DNA of 64,000 nucleotides from Planctomycetota bacterium (GCA_024280755.1 JAJRPN010000032.1:16095-80094); one strand, 5' to 3'; counted from the first letter of the stretch, positions 50,808 through 63,636 are shown. Notes: generated from the sequence alone by a model not told the origin. Translations and numbers: made by a program.

Positions 50808-51163
50808 TTAGTCTTGAGGCTCGTCGGCGATCTGAATCGACGCGATCGCGGTGAGCAAGTCGGCTGCAAAGGCGAAAACTTTATTCAAACCCGTCACAAC
50901 CAAGACGCTCATCACCTCATCGGTGACGCCGCAGAGGACGAGTTGGCGGCTGTGGGCGTCGAGATTCTTGCGCAAACGCAAGAGCTGGGCGATATTTGAC
51001 GAGTTGACATAACTCACCTCATGAAACTCGAGTACCGCATGGGGCACAGGATCGCCCTCTGCTGCTTCTTCGATGCGTTCACAGATCATCGACAACTCAT
51101 CAGAGAGCGCAGGCTCGTCGGCGAGGTTGGCGATTACAATATTGTCTGACCAGTCTACAGCCA

Positions 51164-51164
<1 letters not shown>
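50808..51164 (-). CDS. STAS-domain anti-sigma factor antagonist-like protein
   Basis: A 118-residue single-domain STAS protein. HAVLEFHEVSYVNSSNIAQLLRL corresponds to the conserved strand and phosphorylation loop of SpoIIAA/RsbV; the usual DSSG is NSSN, with the serine kept. It may be phosphorylated by a kinase and dephosphorylated by the nearby PP2C enzyme. Its start codon overlaps the gyrA stop by one base (TAATG), so the two genes are coupled. An anti-sigma kinase gene is not in the window. Confidence 0.85.
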
Positions 51165-53950
<2,786 letters not shown>

Positions 53951-54187
53951 GAATAGAGCTCCGAGAGAGGAAATGCGTCGTCGATTTGTATCATCATTGG
54001 GTGTTGGATTGATGACTGTTTGGAACACTCATCGTGCAGGCACACCGACACCTGTTGCGGGCTCAAAGAGCACCATTGAATCATAGGCTTGCTACCGAAT
54101 TAAGGCTTTGGTTTGGGGGTATTGAGAGACAGAATCCAGGTGCTATTTTCGTTGATATTTCGCAATAAACGCAGATTCTGGACCAAC

Positions 54188-56032
54188 TCAATCTTTGGAT
54201 GATCGCCCAAGGATTTCATCAAACGATCGTATGGATTCGGTGATCGCAAGCAAGGCCATCGCGTCGGCTTCGATTGGCATGTGCTGATCCCAGAGCGCAC
54301 GACGAATGCCACCCACCGATGACTCTGGCGAGGCATACAGATGACCGGATTCAAGCGATGCCCCCAGCTGATGAATGTAGCGCAGGCTATCGATCAGGCT
54401 ACCGATCTCAAGAGGAAGCTGCCCTTGGACCAGCGTGCCCGGTGTCATGCTTTGATCCCTGAGCATCGTTGCCAGCACCGCGATTGGCTTGGTGCCCAGC
54501 CAACTGGGCAACGGCGTTGACGAACTCGTAAACACGATCCCCCCTCGCAAATCACGATCAGACCATGTCAGATCGTCGCGTTTGAGTTGATGCTCCCAAA
54601 CAACCGTTCTCATATCAACAAGCTGCGCCATCCAACCATCCGCCTGCATATTTGCCCCCTGCTCGATCGCCGCCCAACCAAGGAATGGCATCTGGGAAAC
54701 AAGCCCTTGGACAGGAGTATCTTCAAAAACCTGATCGATCGCAGCGATCGCACTTGGAGTGCGATCTTTCGCGTCGATCTCAGAACTGCGCACAAGTGCA
54801 TACGCGATCAGCCCATGGCTCGAACTCGGGAGCGATTGCTCAAAGCCGGCCGAGGGCGAAAAACTCTGATCAAGCACAGCGAGGCACATTGTCCGCATCT
54901 TTGCGAGCGATTCATCGCCAAGAATATCAATCAGCTCCAACTCAGAAAGCGCGATGATGGTCATCGATGCACTGATTGGATTCTCCCAAGGATCTGTTTC
55001 GAGCGACTCGATCTCGGCGAGTTCAACCAGCAGATGCCTGCCGAGAGATTTTGCTGCCTTGGCATTGGTGCTGTTTGGAACAGACGAATATCGCAACAAT
55101 GCAAACGCGGTAATCGCCTGATCGAAGGGGGATGCAAAGTTGGAATCGCATCGATGAGCAACCGGATCAAGCGTGCCCATGATCCCATACGACTCAACCC
55201 CAGGCCATTGGCGACTGGCGATGTGCTTGGCGATTTGGCTTGCAAACACCTTGAGATTCGCCGGGTTCGCCTGGGCATCTCCGATCACGCGTCCGCCACG
55301 ATCAAGGAACGCTGCCCCCATCGATTCGCCCGGCTGGGCAAGGACAATCGGCTCAAACCGATAAAACGAGAACCCGCTCTCGACAAGCTCGCTCGGCGAG
55401 CGAAGCACCACGCTGCCATCGCCCGCGAGCGTATTGGCCAACGCCATCGCGCTCTGGGTCATGTCGGTATTGCGCGCAAGCATCGACTCAGGACCATGCA
55501 CCTCAAGACGCTCGCCTCGGCCAGCCGCGATGCCCAACACGCCGGGCGTATATCCAAACCCGGGGAGTTCAAGCTCGGAGGGTGAAACAGGAATAAGTGA
55601 GTCGGCGATTTCAAGAGTGATCGTGATCCGGGACGAAAACTCTGCAACAAACTCGTCCCACATCGCGTCGCGCTCGGTGGTAAGCTTGGCGTTCGCGCTC
55701 TGGATCGCCTCTTTGGTGGCTTCCCATACAAGATAGTTCGAAGGCTCGATCGATACACCCTCGCCGCGTCCAAAGACGCGACCATCGAGCCGAAGGGTGA
55801 CGATCGCTACCGATACCCGCATCGATTCCATCTCTCGGCGTTCAAACGCGGGCACCTGCCAATCACGAACCCAATCATCAACCAACGCATACGCATCGAG
55901 GCTCCCCTGAATCGATGTCGTAGGCTGGGCAAGGCCCTGGGCTCCAAAGCCCATCAGAACCATCAACCAGAGCCCAATAACTGGACCTGTAAAGAAAGCT
56001 GATGTCGCCAAAGTGTTATCGGTCGTGCGCAT
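54188..56032 (-). CDS. Secreted protein of unknown function (614 residues)
   Basis: It starts at ATG 56032 with a signal peptide (GLWLMVLMGFGAQGLAQ, cleavage near residue 36). The first 260 residues are mixed alpha/beta with IVTLRLDGRVFGRGEGVS and LELPGFGYTPGVLGIAAGRG. The rest is strongly helical, with alanine-rich repeats such as ATDAFALLRYSS-like helices, resembling an alpha/alpha toroid. There is no recognised catalytic motif. The gene lies between gyrA and rpsA on the same strand but with gaps of more than 200 bases at both sides. No family was assigned. Confidence 0.72.
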   Translation of the reverse strand: MRTTDNTLATSAFFTGPVIGLWLMVLMGFGAQGLAQPTTSIQGSLDAYALVDDWVRDWQVPAFERREMESMRVSVAIVTLRLDGRVFGRGEGVSIEPSNYLVWEATKEAIQSANAKLTTERDAMWDEFVAEFSSRITITLEIADSLIPVSPSELELPGFGYTPGVLGIAAGRGERLEVHGPESMLARNTDMTQSAMALANTLAGDGSVVLRSPSELVESGFSFYRFEPIVLAQPGESMGAAFLDRGGRVIGDAQANPANLKVFASQIAKHIASRQWPGVESYGIMGTLDPVAHRCDSNFASPFDQAITAFALLRYSSVPNSTNAKAAKSLGRHLLVELAEIESLETDPWENPISASMTIIALSELELIDILGDESLAKMRTMCLAVLDQSFSPSAGFEQSLPSSSHGLIAYALVRSSEIDAKDRTPSAIAAIDQVFEDTPVQGLVSQMPFLGWAAIEQGANMQADGWMAQLVDMRTVVWEHQLKRDDLTWSDRDLRGGIVFTSSSTPLPSWLGTKPIAVLATMLRDQSMTPGTLVQGQLPLEIGSLIDSLRYIHQLGASLESGHLYASPESSVGGIRRALWDQHMPIEADAMALLAITESIRSFDEILGRSSKD

Positions 56033-56250
56033 AGTCCTGGCCCTTGTGTTTCGTGGCGTGTTGCTGTATGGTGCGTGTTGATCTTCAGCGTTGTATTCGT
56101 GCATCATGATGCTTGGGATCCACAAACCTGTCGTCCGAGAAAGAATACAATTCACTCTCTACGCCCTCCCAGAGGCATGGCAGTAGAGGATACATGGTAT
56201 TGGCATAGCCGTTGCATGTGTTCTTGTACAACTGAAAAAAGGATATTCCC

Positions 56251-56343
56251 ATGGCTGACACAATGACTCAACTCTTCGTAATGACAACGCTCCGCCGCCG
56301 GGTCGCCATATTGACCCTGTTGAGCTTCGTTGCATTGTGCTAG
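56251..56343 (+). CDS. Possible 30-residue peptide
   Basis: ATG 56251 follows AAAAAAGGA at a normal distance and opens 30 codons ending in TAG. The peptide has a basic centre (TTLRRRVAI) followed by a hydrophobic end (LTLLSFVALC), like a tiny membrane peptide. There is no homology that I recognise and no operon partner, so it may be chance. Confidence 0.3.
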   Translation: MADTMTQLFVMTTLRRRVAILTLLSFVALC

Positions 56344-56527
56344 ATCTCAATAGCTGATTCCCAAGCACCGCCTTGCAGACCCCCAATGCCCGGCGATGCT
56401 TTTTTCGATCGTAAGCCACGAGCGTTTTATGTGACGCCGTGCCGCGTCCTTGCGAGCCTGCGTCACGCCGAATCCCCAATCGGCGTCCGATCTGTGTTGA
56501 CCGAAAGTTGACGCGCCCAGGGACACT

Positions 56528-56566
56528 AAAAAACACCCCGGCCACTTGTTGGCCGGGGTGTTTGCG
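56528..56566 (-). terminator. Intrinsic terminator after rpsA
   Basis: AAACACCCCGGCC (56531-56543) and GGCCGGGGTGTTT (56551-56563) form a perfect 13-base-pair stem. Read on the minus strand it is followed by a run of six T counting stem bases, so it terminates rpsA transcripts. Confidence 0.85.
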
Positions 56567-56618
56567 TTTTGGAGTTCCTGATTCAGCTCACGCCGCGATC
56601 AGTGATATTGGCACTGGT

Positions 56619-58415
56619 TTAGAGTTCGATCTTGTCGGTACCCATGGCACCGTGATCGTCCATACCGCCCTTGGTTGGCATGCCCATTCCACCCATGCCG
56701 CCGCCAGCCGATGAGCCGGTGCTCGATGAGCCTTCGCCCGAGCCGGCTTCGCCGCCCGAGGCATCGCCCCACTGTGCACGCTTGAGCGAGAGCCCGATCT
56801 TACGATCGTCGATATCGACTCGGAGGATCTTCACATCGACCTCTTCGTCAACAGTGACGACATCTTGCGGGTTCTCGACCTTGTGGTCTGCCAACTCGGA
56901 GATGTGCAAGAGCCCTTCGAGTTCTTCTTCAAGCTCGACGAAGACACCAAAGTTGGTAATCTTGGTGACCTTGCCTCGAACAACCATGCCTGGCTGATAC
57001 GCACCTGGGATCGCTTCTGCCCATGGATCTTCCGAGAGCTGCTTGATACCAAGTGAGATGCGTTGCTTGTCGCGATCGACATCCAAGACCACACACTCGA
57101 CCTCGTCGCTCTTTTTGTAGAGTTCGTTTGGATGGGTGACCTTTTTGGTCCATGACATATCGGAGATATGCAAGAGGCCATCGATCCCTGGTTCGATTTC
57201 GACAAACGCGCCGTAGTTGGCGAGGTTGCGGATTGTACCAGTAACGATGGTACCGTTTGGATACTTCTCGGAAACGAGTTCCCAAGGGTTCACTTCGGTC
57301 TGCTTCATACCAAGCGAGATTTCTTGCTTGTTCTTATCGATTTCGAGTACCACGACATCGATCTCTTCACCTGCGGTGACGATTTCTGATGGGTGATTCA
57401 CGCGGCGAGTCCATGACATCTCGGAGATGTGGACCAAGCCTTCGATGCCGTCTTCGAGGCGGATAAACGCACCGTAGGACATGATGTTGACCACTTCGCC
57501 CTTGATGCGAGCCCCAACTGGGTACTTGCCTTCGATGGCTTCCCAAGGTGAGGACTCGGTCTGCTTGAGACCAAGCGCGATCTTTTCCTTCTCGCGATCG
57601 ATGTTGAGTACTTTGACCTCGACCTTGTCGTCGATCTTGAGCAGCTCTGACGGGTGATTGATTCGTCCCCAGGACATATCAGTGATATGCAAGAGTCCGT
57701 CGATGCCGCCAAGGTCAACAAATGCACCGAAGTCGGCGATGTTCTTGACCGTACCTGTGATGACCTGACCCTCGGTGAGGTTGGACATGAGGTTCTGCTT
57801 GGCTGCCGAGCGTTCGTGCTCGACGAGCTTACGCCGCGAGATCACGATGTTGCGTCGTTCGGTATCGATCTTGAGAATCTCAGCACGAACCTTGCGGCCG
57901 ATGAACTCATCAAGATTATGCGGACGGCGAACATCGACCTGTGATGCAGGCAAGAAGACAGGCACGCCGATATCGACGAGCAAGCCACCCTTGATCTTCC
58001 GCATAACGGTACCTTCGACGATATCTTCTTCTTTGGTTGTATCGACGATGCGTTGCCAAGCGATCTGGCGATCGGCTTTGCGCTTTGAGAGTTCGATCAA
58101 GCCGTCGTCGCCTTCGAGCGATTCGAGCAATACATCAACCTCGTCGCCGATTTTGAGATCGGTCATCGCAGAGAACTCTTCGCGTGGGATCAACCCTTCG
58201 CTCTTGAGCCCAACTTCAACGACGACATCATCGCCAGCAAACCCGATGACGGTGCCCTTGATGAGCTTGCCAGCGGTCAGGTCAGTGCTTTGGTCTGCGA
58301 GGATGTCGTCCATCCGGGTTTCAGCATCAGCGCTCTCGCCGAATGCTTCGCCCAAGAGCGCCATTGTTTCGTCGTCAGCGATATCCAAAGAGGCGATCAG
58401 ATTCTCATCGATCAT
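56619..58415 (-). CDS. rpsA: 30S ribosomal protein S1
   Basis: A 598-residue RNA-binding ribosomal protein with six S1 domains, seen at LIKGTVIGFAGDDVVVEVG, IVEGTVMRKIKGGLLVDIG, VITGTVKNIADFGAFVDLG, IKGEVVNIMSYGAFIRL, IVTGTIRNLANYGAFVEIE and VVRGKVTKITNFGVFVELE. S1 binds messenger leaders and helps start translation. The last 50 residues are Gly/Ser/Met-rich and disordered. The start at 58415 agrees with the family N-terminus; an ATG six codons upstream is also possible. Confidence 0.94.
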   Translation of the reverse strand: MIDENLIASLDIADDETMALLGEAFGESADAETRMDDILADQSTDLTAGKLIKGTVIGFAGDDVVVEVGLKSEGLIPREEFSAMTDLKIGDEVDVLLESLEGDDGLIELSKRKADRQIAWQRIVDTTKEEDIVEGTVMRKIKGGLLVDIGVPVFLPASQVDVRRPHNLDEFIGRKVRAEILKIDTERRNIVISRRKLVEHERSAAKQNLMSNLTEGQVITGTVKNIADFGAFVDLGGIDGLLHITDMSWGRINHPSELLKIDDKVEVKVLNIDREKEKIALGLKQTESSPWEAIEGKYPVGARIKGEVVNIMSYGAFIRLEDGIEGLVHISEMSWTRRVNHPSEIVTAGEEIDVVVLEIDKNKQEISLGMKQTEVNPWELVSEKYPNGTIVTGTIRNLANYGAFVEIEPGIDGLLHISDMSWTKKVTHPNELYKKSDEVECVVLDVDRDKQRISLGIKQLSEDPWAEAIPGAYQPGMVVRGKVTKITNFGVFVELEEELEGLLHISELADHKVENPQDVVTVDEEVDVKILRVDIDDRKIGLSLKRAQWGDASGGEAGSGEGSSSTGSSAGGGMGGMGMPTKGGMDDHGAMGTDKIEL

Positions 58416-58994
58416 TGTGTGATGTCCTTCCATACTCTTGCGAGTATCGCAGGGGTGCTTCCGCAACTGATAGGCCGATTCAGTTCCGTGTATCCCTGCA
58501 TCTCACCGGGAAAGATCCCGATCAGACTGCACCAAAGCTGGTGCGGTTTGGGTTTGTATCTCTCTGCCTGCTCAGACCATCTGAGAGCAAAGCGTCGGCC
58601 TCCTACTCCCGATCCACGATGGAACCAACAACAGGGAGAGAAGGATAGAGCGCAACACCCGCCCAGAACAGCAATTCCATACCGGATTCCCCTTGTTTAT
58701 CCAATCTTTTTACCAGAGCAAGAGCAACATTCTTGCGCATCTCGATCTCGATCGAAAATACCCCACAAATTGTCAACCGAAAATACTTTCCAAGCGTGTC
58801 CGAATTGGGCTTCCTCTTCGATATCGGGTACCATTCACGATCTATTGGCTTTATTGGGAAGCCAACCATTCGGCCTATGCAGCGACCGAGTGACTCCATG
58901 CTCGTCTTCGACAAAGAAGACGCGCCAGAGTGAATCCGCTGCAGGTGACATATGGCTATTTATGAGTCATGTGCATTGTGATTGGGTATGAAGC
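58416..58994. other. Long intergenic region between rpsA and gdhA
   Basis: A 579-base divergent spacer with no gene that I can support. The part next to rpsA could be an untranslated leader; it contains small stems such as GCACCAGCTTTGGTGC on the minus strand. S1 leaders control their own translation in some bacteria, but no known structure was recognised here. Frames of 66 to 103 codons on both strands have no ribosome site or family likeness. Confidence 0.4.
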
Positions 58995-60317
58995 ATGACT
59001 CCATCTGCAACCGCAACTGAACTCCCTCGTGGGTCAGTGACTGATGAACTCGGATTCCCGGACGATCCAAATAACCTGTATCTCCAAACCGTCAACACCA
59101 TGCTTGAATCGGCAGATCTTGTGAACCTCAAGCATCGCACGCGAATCATCCTCGCGCAGCCGAAAAATGAGATCATGGTCCACTTCCCAGTGAAGATGGA
59201 CGACGGGCATCATCGCCTCTTCAAAGGCTACCGAATCCAACACAACAACGCCTGTGGTCCATACAAGGGCGGGTTCCGCTTCCATCCAAATGTTCACCTT
59301 GATGATGTCAAATCACTCGCACTCCTTATGACCATGAAGTGTGCTGTAGTACGCATCCCATTTGGTGGTGGTAAGGGCGGCGTCAATGTCAACACTCGCG
59401 ATCTCTCCCATGGCGAACTCCAACGACTCACCCGCCGATACTGCTCTGCAATCATGGATCAAATTGGCCCAGATGTGGATATCCCGGCACCAGATGTCGG
59501 CACCACCGCAGAGATCATGGCATGGTTTGCAGATACCTACATGATGTCCTCATCACATCAGCATCACGACGCGCTCCGCGTCGTTACCGGCAAGCCTGTT
59601 GAATACGGCGGCTCGGCGGGTCGTCTCAAAGCAACCGGGCAGGGCGTCGCAGACACCCTCGCCGAAATGCTCCCGGGTGTCAATATCGACATCAATGGCA
59701 TGAAGGTCTCCCTGCTTGGCTTTGGTAATGTGAACGGCTGGGCCGGGCAGATCCTCCAAGACATGGGCGCAAAGATCGTCGCAGTCGCAGACCATACAGG
59801 TTTCATCCGCAACGACAACGGCATCGATTGCAAAGCACTCTACGAGCACAACATGAAGACCGGCGGCATCGCTGGTTTCCAAGGCGTCGATGTGATCGAC
59901 AAGGAAACATTCTACCGCACAACGGTCGAAGTCTTCATCCCAGGTGCCCTCGAACAAATGGTCACCGAAGTCGAAGCCGGGTGGCTCGACTGTAAGGTCA
60001 TGGCCGAAGCTGCAAACGCTCCGTGTGATCCAAGTGGCGAACGCAAACTCGACGAAAGAGGCATCGAGGTTATCCCTGCGATCCTCGCCAACGCCGGCGG
60101 CGTAACCGTTTCGTACTTTGAATGGGTACAGAACAAGAACGCAGTCACATGGTCCGCAGAACAAGTCGACCGCGAACTCAACCGCCACATGGTGGTTGCT
60201 GCTCAGCGTACGCTTGCTCGCCGAAACGAACTCAAGTGCTCATTGCGCCAAGCAGCCTACGCGACCGCACTCGACCATATCGGTGATGTCTATAAAGTCC
60301 GCGGCATCTTCCCATAA
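58995..60317 (+). CDS. gdhA: Glutamate dehydrogenase (Glu/Leu/Phe/Val family)
   Basis: A 440-residue hexameric-type dehydrogenase that interconverts glutamate and 2-oxoglutarate plus ammonia. The N-terminal domain has YRIQHNNACGPYKGGFRFHP and MTMKCAVVRIPFGGGKGG, with the catalytic lysines, followed by PAPDVGTTAEIMAWFADTY. The Rossmann domain shows LLGFGNVNGWAGQ. Acidic or neutral residues after the second strand (AVADHTG) hint at NAD use, but this needs testing. Terminator at 60362-60389; the gene stands alone. Confidence 0.93.
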   Translation: MTPSATATELPRGSVTDELGFPDDPNNLYLQTVNTMLESADLVNLKHRTRIILAQPKNEIMVHFPVKMDDGHHRLFKGYRIQHNNACGPYKGGFRFHPNVHLDDVKSLALLMTMKCAVVRIPFGGGKGGVNVNTRDLSHGELQRLTRRYCSAIMDQIGPDVDIPAPDVGTTAEIMAWFADTYMMSSSHQHHDALRVVTGKPVEYGGSAGRLKATGQGVADTLAEMLPGVNIDINGMKVSLLGFGNVNGWAGQILQDMGAKIVAVADHTGFIRNDNGIDCKALYEHNMKTGGIAGFQGVDVIDKETFYRTTVEVFIPGALEQMVTEVEAGWLDCKVMAEAANAPCDPSGERKLDERGIEVIPAILANAGGVTVSYFEWVQNKNAVTWSAEQVDRELNRHMVVAAQRTLARRNELKCSLRQAAYATALDHIGDVYKVRGIFP

Positions 60318-60361
60318 ACCCGCATCATTCCGAAGATTTTTTGACTATAAACCACCCCCCC

Positions 60362-60389
60362 AAATGCCCATAACTGGGCATTTTTGTTT
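60362..60389 (+). terminator. Intrinsic terminator after gdhA
   Basis: AAATGCCCA-TAAC-TGGGCATTT followed by TTGTTT: a nine-base-pair stem and T-rich tail 45 bases after the gdhA stop. Confidence 0.85.
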
Positions 60390-60455
60390 AGACATTTTTC
60401 TCATTTCGGTTATTATCTGTTTGAAACCTATGACCCTGCACAGGAGAATAACATC

Positions 60456-61352
60456 ATGTATCAACGCCACCTATTGGCCATCGCAGGCGCATTTTTCGCC
60501 GTCTCATCGTGTTACGCAGGCAATGTCCTCATCATTTCTGCTGGTTCATCTACGACCGATTCATCACTTGTTTCTGCCCTTTCTAACCAGGGACACACAG
60601 CGACAATCGGACCCCAATATTGGGAGTTTAACACAGACTACGATCTCACCCCCTTCGATGTTGTTTATATTCAAGGCAATGGAAACTGGACGCAAAGCGA
60701 CATGCCTGTCGATGCTCAGTCGATGATCCTTGATTTTACTCATGGTGGTGGCGGGGTTATTTTTTCTGAGTGGGTCGTGTGGATGGTCTCAAGCCGAAAT
60801 GTGTTTCAGGTGCTCGCCGCAGCTATGCCCGTCGAAGAAAACACTCAATTCCGTACGAGTTCGACCATCACCCTTTCGCTCAATACCCCAGAGCCATTCC
60901 TCACCGACGGGCTACCTTCATCATTCACAATGCCCCTTACATCTTTTAGCGGAACAGAAACTTTCCTGCGTCCCAAACTCGATGCGACAGTGTTTTATGA
61001 TTCTGACTGGGTAGTCGGCGCCGAAACAGGTGCTGCTGCAGTTGGCTGGGACATCTGCGGCGGGCGTGTCGTGAACTTCTCGACAACTATCGGAACTGCT
61101 CAAATCGTAGATCCCAACTTCCAACTGCTCTTTGGAAACATGGTCACATGGGTATCACGCTCATTAACTGACAACAACTGCCCGGTCGATTATGTTCCAC
61201 CGTGTGGCGTGCTCAACTTCTTTGATATTAGTCAGTTCCTCGAACGCTTTTCTGCTGGGGATCCGCGAGCAGATCTCAATAACGATGGCGAGCACAACTT
61301 CTTTGATTTGAGTATCCTGCTTCAACTCTTTGGCAGCGGATGCCCCACCTAA
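60456..61352 (+). CDS. Secreted ThuA/GATase-like protein with dockerin-like C-terminal domain
   Basis: A 298-residue protein with a signal peptide (about 1-22, ending SCYAG). The main domain has NVLIISAGSSTTDSSLVSAL, DVVYIQGNG and FTHGGGGVIFSEW, resembling the flavodoxin-like fold of ThuA or class I amidotransferases. No cysteine-histidine catalytic pair is evident, so activity is doubtful. The last 50 residues have VLNFFDISQFL, DLNNDGEHNFFD and a GCPT end, the same tail type as the protein at 12300-13640. A CAGGAG site precedes ATG 60456. Confidence 0.78.
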   Translation: MYQRHLLAIAGAFFAVSSCYAGNVLIISAGSSTTDSSLVSALSNQGHTATIGPQYWEFNTDYDLTPFDVVYIQGNGNWTQSDMPVDAQSMILDFTHGGGGVIFSEWVVWMVSSRNVFQVLAAAMPVEENTQFRTSSTITLSLNTPEPFLTDGLPSSFTMPLTSFSGTETFLRPKLDATVFYDSDWVVGAETGAAAVGWDICGGRVVNFSTTIGTAQIVDPNFQLLFGNMVTWVSRSLTDNNCPVDYVPPCGVLNFFDISQFLERFSAGDPRADLNNDGEHNFFDLSILLQLFGSGCPT

Positions 61353-61373
61353 TTGTTTGCCCTTTGAATACAT

Positions 61374-61409
61374 TGAAAAACCACCTTCTTATGCAGGGTG
61401 GTTTTTTTA
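61374..61409. terminator. Bidirectional intrinsic terminator
   Basis: AAAACCACC...GGTGGTTTT with a T-run on the plus strand (TTTTTTT) and one on the minus strand (TTTTTC). It lies between the convergent NFFD-domain gene and the TPR lipoprotein gene and can serve both. Confidence 0.8.
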
Positions 61410-61429
61410 TGTAGTCGAAAAAAACAACT

Positions 61430-62776
61430 TTACTTCTCGGTGCTGCTCGGCTTGGAATACCGACGGAGCAACTCGACGATCCTGGGCTGCTTGCGTTCGA
61501 GCCGAAGTGATTTGCGCATCGCTTCCACCGCACGCTCACGCGCGCCGCCGTCGGTCTTTGATGACCAAAGATATTTGTTCAACTCGCACACCGCGGTGCC
61601 GTTGAATGCCGGGTAGTGCGTCGGGTCTTCATCCGCCGACTTCCCAAAGGCGACAAGACTCTCGTCATAACGCTTGAGCCGAAACAGCCCAGAGCCCAAT
61701 CGTTCATACGCGATCGCGTTGGGATCGATACGGACCAACTGATCCAACGCCCCCACCATCTCTGCATATCGCCCGAGTGTATTGAGCGACTCGGCCATAT
61801 TGAGCAACAGCCCCGCGCTGGGCGCGTCCATCATCTCGCCAGCCTGCTGATATTCGATCACCGCTTCTTCATGACGATCGACCGCAGCGTATACATTTCC
61901 AAGGTGCATCCGCGCCCGCCCGCTGGGCGGATCAGACCGCACAGCCCGCTGGGCATAGGGCATCGATTGCTCTACGCGCCCAAGCTCAAGAAGCACGATC
62001 GATATCCCAAGGTTGGCATCGAAATCCGCAGGGCGAATCGACAACGCACGCAAATAGGCGCGGTTGGCTTGATCAAGCGAGCCAAGACGATGCAATACCT
62101 GGGCATGACGATATTGAGCCATAAAGTTGCGAGGCTCTGAACGCACCGCAAGGGCAAACTGGCGCTCGGCGAGCTCATACTCGGCCATCTCAAGATAGAT
62201 ATCGCCCGACTCCAAAAACGCCCGCGTAAACTGTGGGTTAAAAGCAATCGCCCGTTCGAGTTCTCGCAATGCAGACGCGAGATCGCCAGAAGCATGCAGC
62301 TCGACCGCACGGGTAAAGCTCACTTCATCCTTCGGCCGCTTGTTAAACACGCCGCCCTGTGTTGGCTCGATTATCTCGATCATCGGATCATCTGATTGCT
62401 GCACTGCCGGATCGATCTGCTGAGCCGACGGACGATCATCGACGATGCTCATCCCCGAAGGATCAACCCGTGTGATCGGCGCCTCGACAGGTTGAGCCTG
62501 CGTGTTGTTTGCTTGTGCAAGACGCTGACGCTCCATCCATTGTGCCTGCGATTCATCCTGGTTTGCATCGGCATTGCCATTGGGGAGCTGGCGTGCATCT
62601 GCTATTGCTTGTCGCTCGGCGGCTCGCTGAGCCCGTCGCTCGCGCACAGCTTTGCACCCGCCAGCCGAGGTCATCAACATCGACGAAAGCAAAAGTGTCG
62701 AGGCCAACATGACTGGGCGTGCGAACGATCCCGAACCGAGACCGGCCGAACGATGATTTTCTGTGCGTCTATCCAT
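61430..62776 (-). CDS. TPR-repeat lipoprotein
   Basis: A 448-residue protein with a lipoprotein signal ending in TSAGGC (about residue 41). A charged, Gln/Asn/Ala-rich linker follows (about 42-130). From about 135 to 400 there are seven or more tetratricopeptide repeats, such as ALRELERAIAFNPQFTRAFL, AERQFALAVRSEPRNFMA and ANRAYLRALSIRPADFDA. TPR arrays mediate protein-protein contacts; PilF-like lipoproteins of pilus systems have this layout, but a link to the pilus operon here is only a guess. It is divergent from the SDR gene. Confidence 0.83.
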   Translation of the reverse strand: MDRRTENHRSAGLGSGSFARPVMLASTLLLSSMLMTSAGGCKAVRERRAQRAAERQAIADARQLPNGNADANQDESQAQWMERQRLAQANNTQAQPVEAPITRVDPSGMSIVDDRPSAQQIDPAVQQSDDPMIEIIEPTQGGVFNKRPKDEVSFTRAVELHASGDLASALRELERAIAFNPQFTRAFLESGDIYLEMAEYELAERQFALAVRSEPRNFMAQYRHAQVLHRLGSLDQANRAYLRALSIRPADFDANLGISIVLLELGRVEQSMPYAQRAVRSDPPSGRARMHLGNVYAAVDRHEEAVIEYQQAGEMMDAPSAGLLLNMAESLNTLGRYAEMVGALDQLVRIDPNAIAYERLGSGLFRLKRYDESLVAFGKSADEDPTHYPAFNGTAVCELNKYLWSSKTDGGARERAVEAMRKSLRLERKQPRIVELLRRYSKPSSTEK

Positions 62777-62835
62777 ACACCATCCTATCGGCATACACAC
62801 CCGCATACACTCAAAGAACCCCTCAGGAGCACACA

Positions 62836-63636
62836 ATGTCTACCCAATCACCACTTTCTGGCAGAGTCGCCGTCATCACAGGCGCAAGTGCAGGCATCGG
62901 CCAAGCCGTCGCACTTGATCTCGCATCCAAAGGCGCAGCAATCGTCCTCAACGCCAGAAGAGCCGAACGCATCGACGAACTCGCCCAACGCATCACCGAT
63001 CAATACGGCACCGTCGATGGCAAGCCCCGCGTCATCTGTGTTCCCGGCGATGCCTCCGACGATTCAACCATCGACGCCATGCTCCAAGCCTCCCAAGATC
63101 ACTTCGGCATCACTTCCGATCTCATCGTCGCCAACGCCGGGCGTGGGCTCGACGGCTCGGTCATGACCTCAGACACCGAGCAATGGGAATCCATGCTCAA
63201 AACCAACATTCTCGGCGTCGCTCGGCTCATCCGCAAAGCCGGCATGCAGCTTCTTGAGCTTCAAGCCAACCGAGAATGGACCAAGCACCCCACCGATATC
63301 GTCATCCTCGGCTCAACCGTCGGCAGACACATCTCACCGTTTTCGTCAATGTACGGCTGCACCAAGTTCGCGGTGAACTCCCTGGCCGAAGCAGCCCGCC
63401 GTGAGCTTGGCCCATCCGGCATCCGCGTAAGCCTGATCGAACCCGCGATCGTCAAGAGTGAGTTCCAAGAAATGGCCGGCTACGACCCCAACGCATTCGA
63501 CAAAGTCATGGCCAAGTTCGCCCCCGTATTGGCCCCCGAAGACATCGCCCGCTCGATCAGCTTCATCGTCACCCAGCCGGCGAGTGTGCATGTGTGTGAT
63601 GTAGTCATCCGCCCAACAAGGCAGGACTATCCGTGA
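62836..63636 (+). CDS. Short-chain dehydrogenase/reductase
   Basis: A 266-residue classical SDR oxidoreductase. Cofactor motif TGASAGIGQAV lies near residue 14, NAGRGLDGS near 100, and the active-site Tyr/Lys are in SSMYGCTKFAV, with Ser in the preceding strand (ILGSTVG). The Arg residues after the second strand (NARRAERIDE) favour NADP. The substrate is not predictable. An AGGAG site precedes ATG 62836. Its stop overlaps the start of a small gene by four bases (GTGA). Confidence 0.88.
   Translation: MSTQSPLSGRVAVITGASAGIGQAVALDLASKGAAIVLNARRAERIDELAQRITDQYGTVDGKPRVICVPGDASDDSTIDAMLQASQDHFGITSDLIVANAGRGLDGSVMTSDTEQWESMLKTNILGVARLIRKAGMQLLELQANREWTKHPTDIVILGSTVGRHISPFSSMYGCTKFAVNSLAEAARRELGPSGIRVSLIEPAIVKSEFQEMAGYDPNAFDKVMAKFAPVLAPEDIARSISFIVTQPASVHVCDVVIRPTRQDYP

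Larger units (their letters stand above)
56033..56618. other. Long intergenic region between rpsA and the secreted-protein gene
   Basis: A 586-base spacer. It contains the rpsA terminator (56528-56566), a possible 30-codon plus-strand gene (56251-56343) and, beyond that, no recognised feature. A longer minus-strand open frame (56159-56545) overlaps the terminator and has a composition unlike a protein. Confidence 0.5.

Noticed and set aside
54587..55585. 332-codon plus-strand frame opposite the 614-residue secreted protein
   Set aside because: The minus-strand frame has a signal peptide and a longer coherent protein; the plus frame looks like an Arg/His-rich shadow.
56159..56545. 128-codon minus-strand frame upstream of the secreted-protein gene
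   Set aside because: It overlaps the perfect rpsA terminator stem and has no protein-like features.
58603..58914. 103-codon minus-strand frame upstream of rpsA, with a hydrophobic end
   Set aside because: The start would be TTG without a ribosome site, and the codon use is unlike that of the neighbours; possible but not supported.
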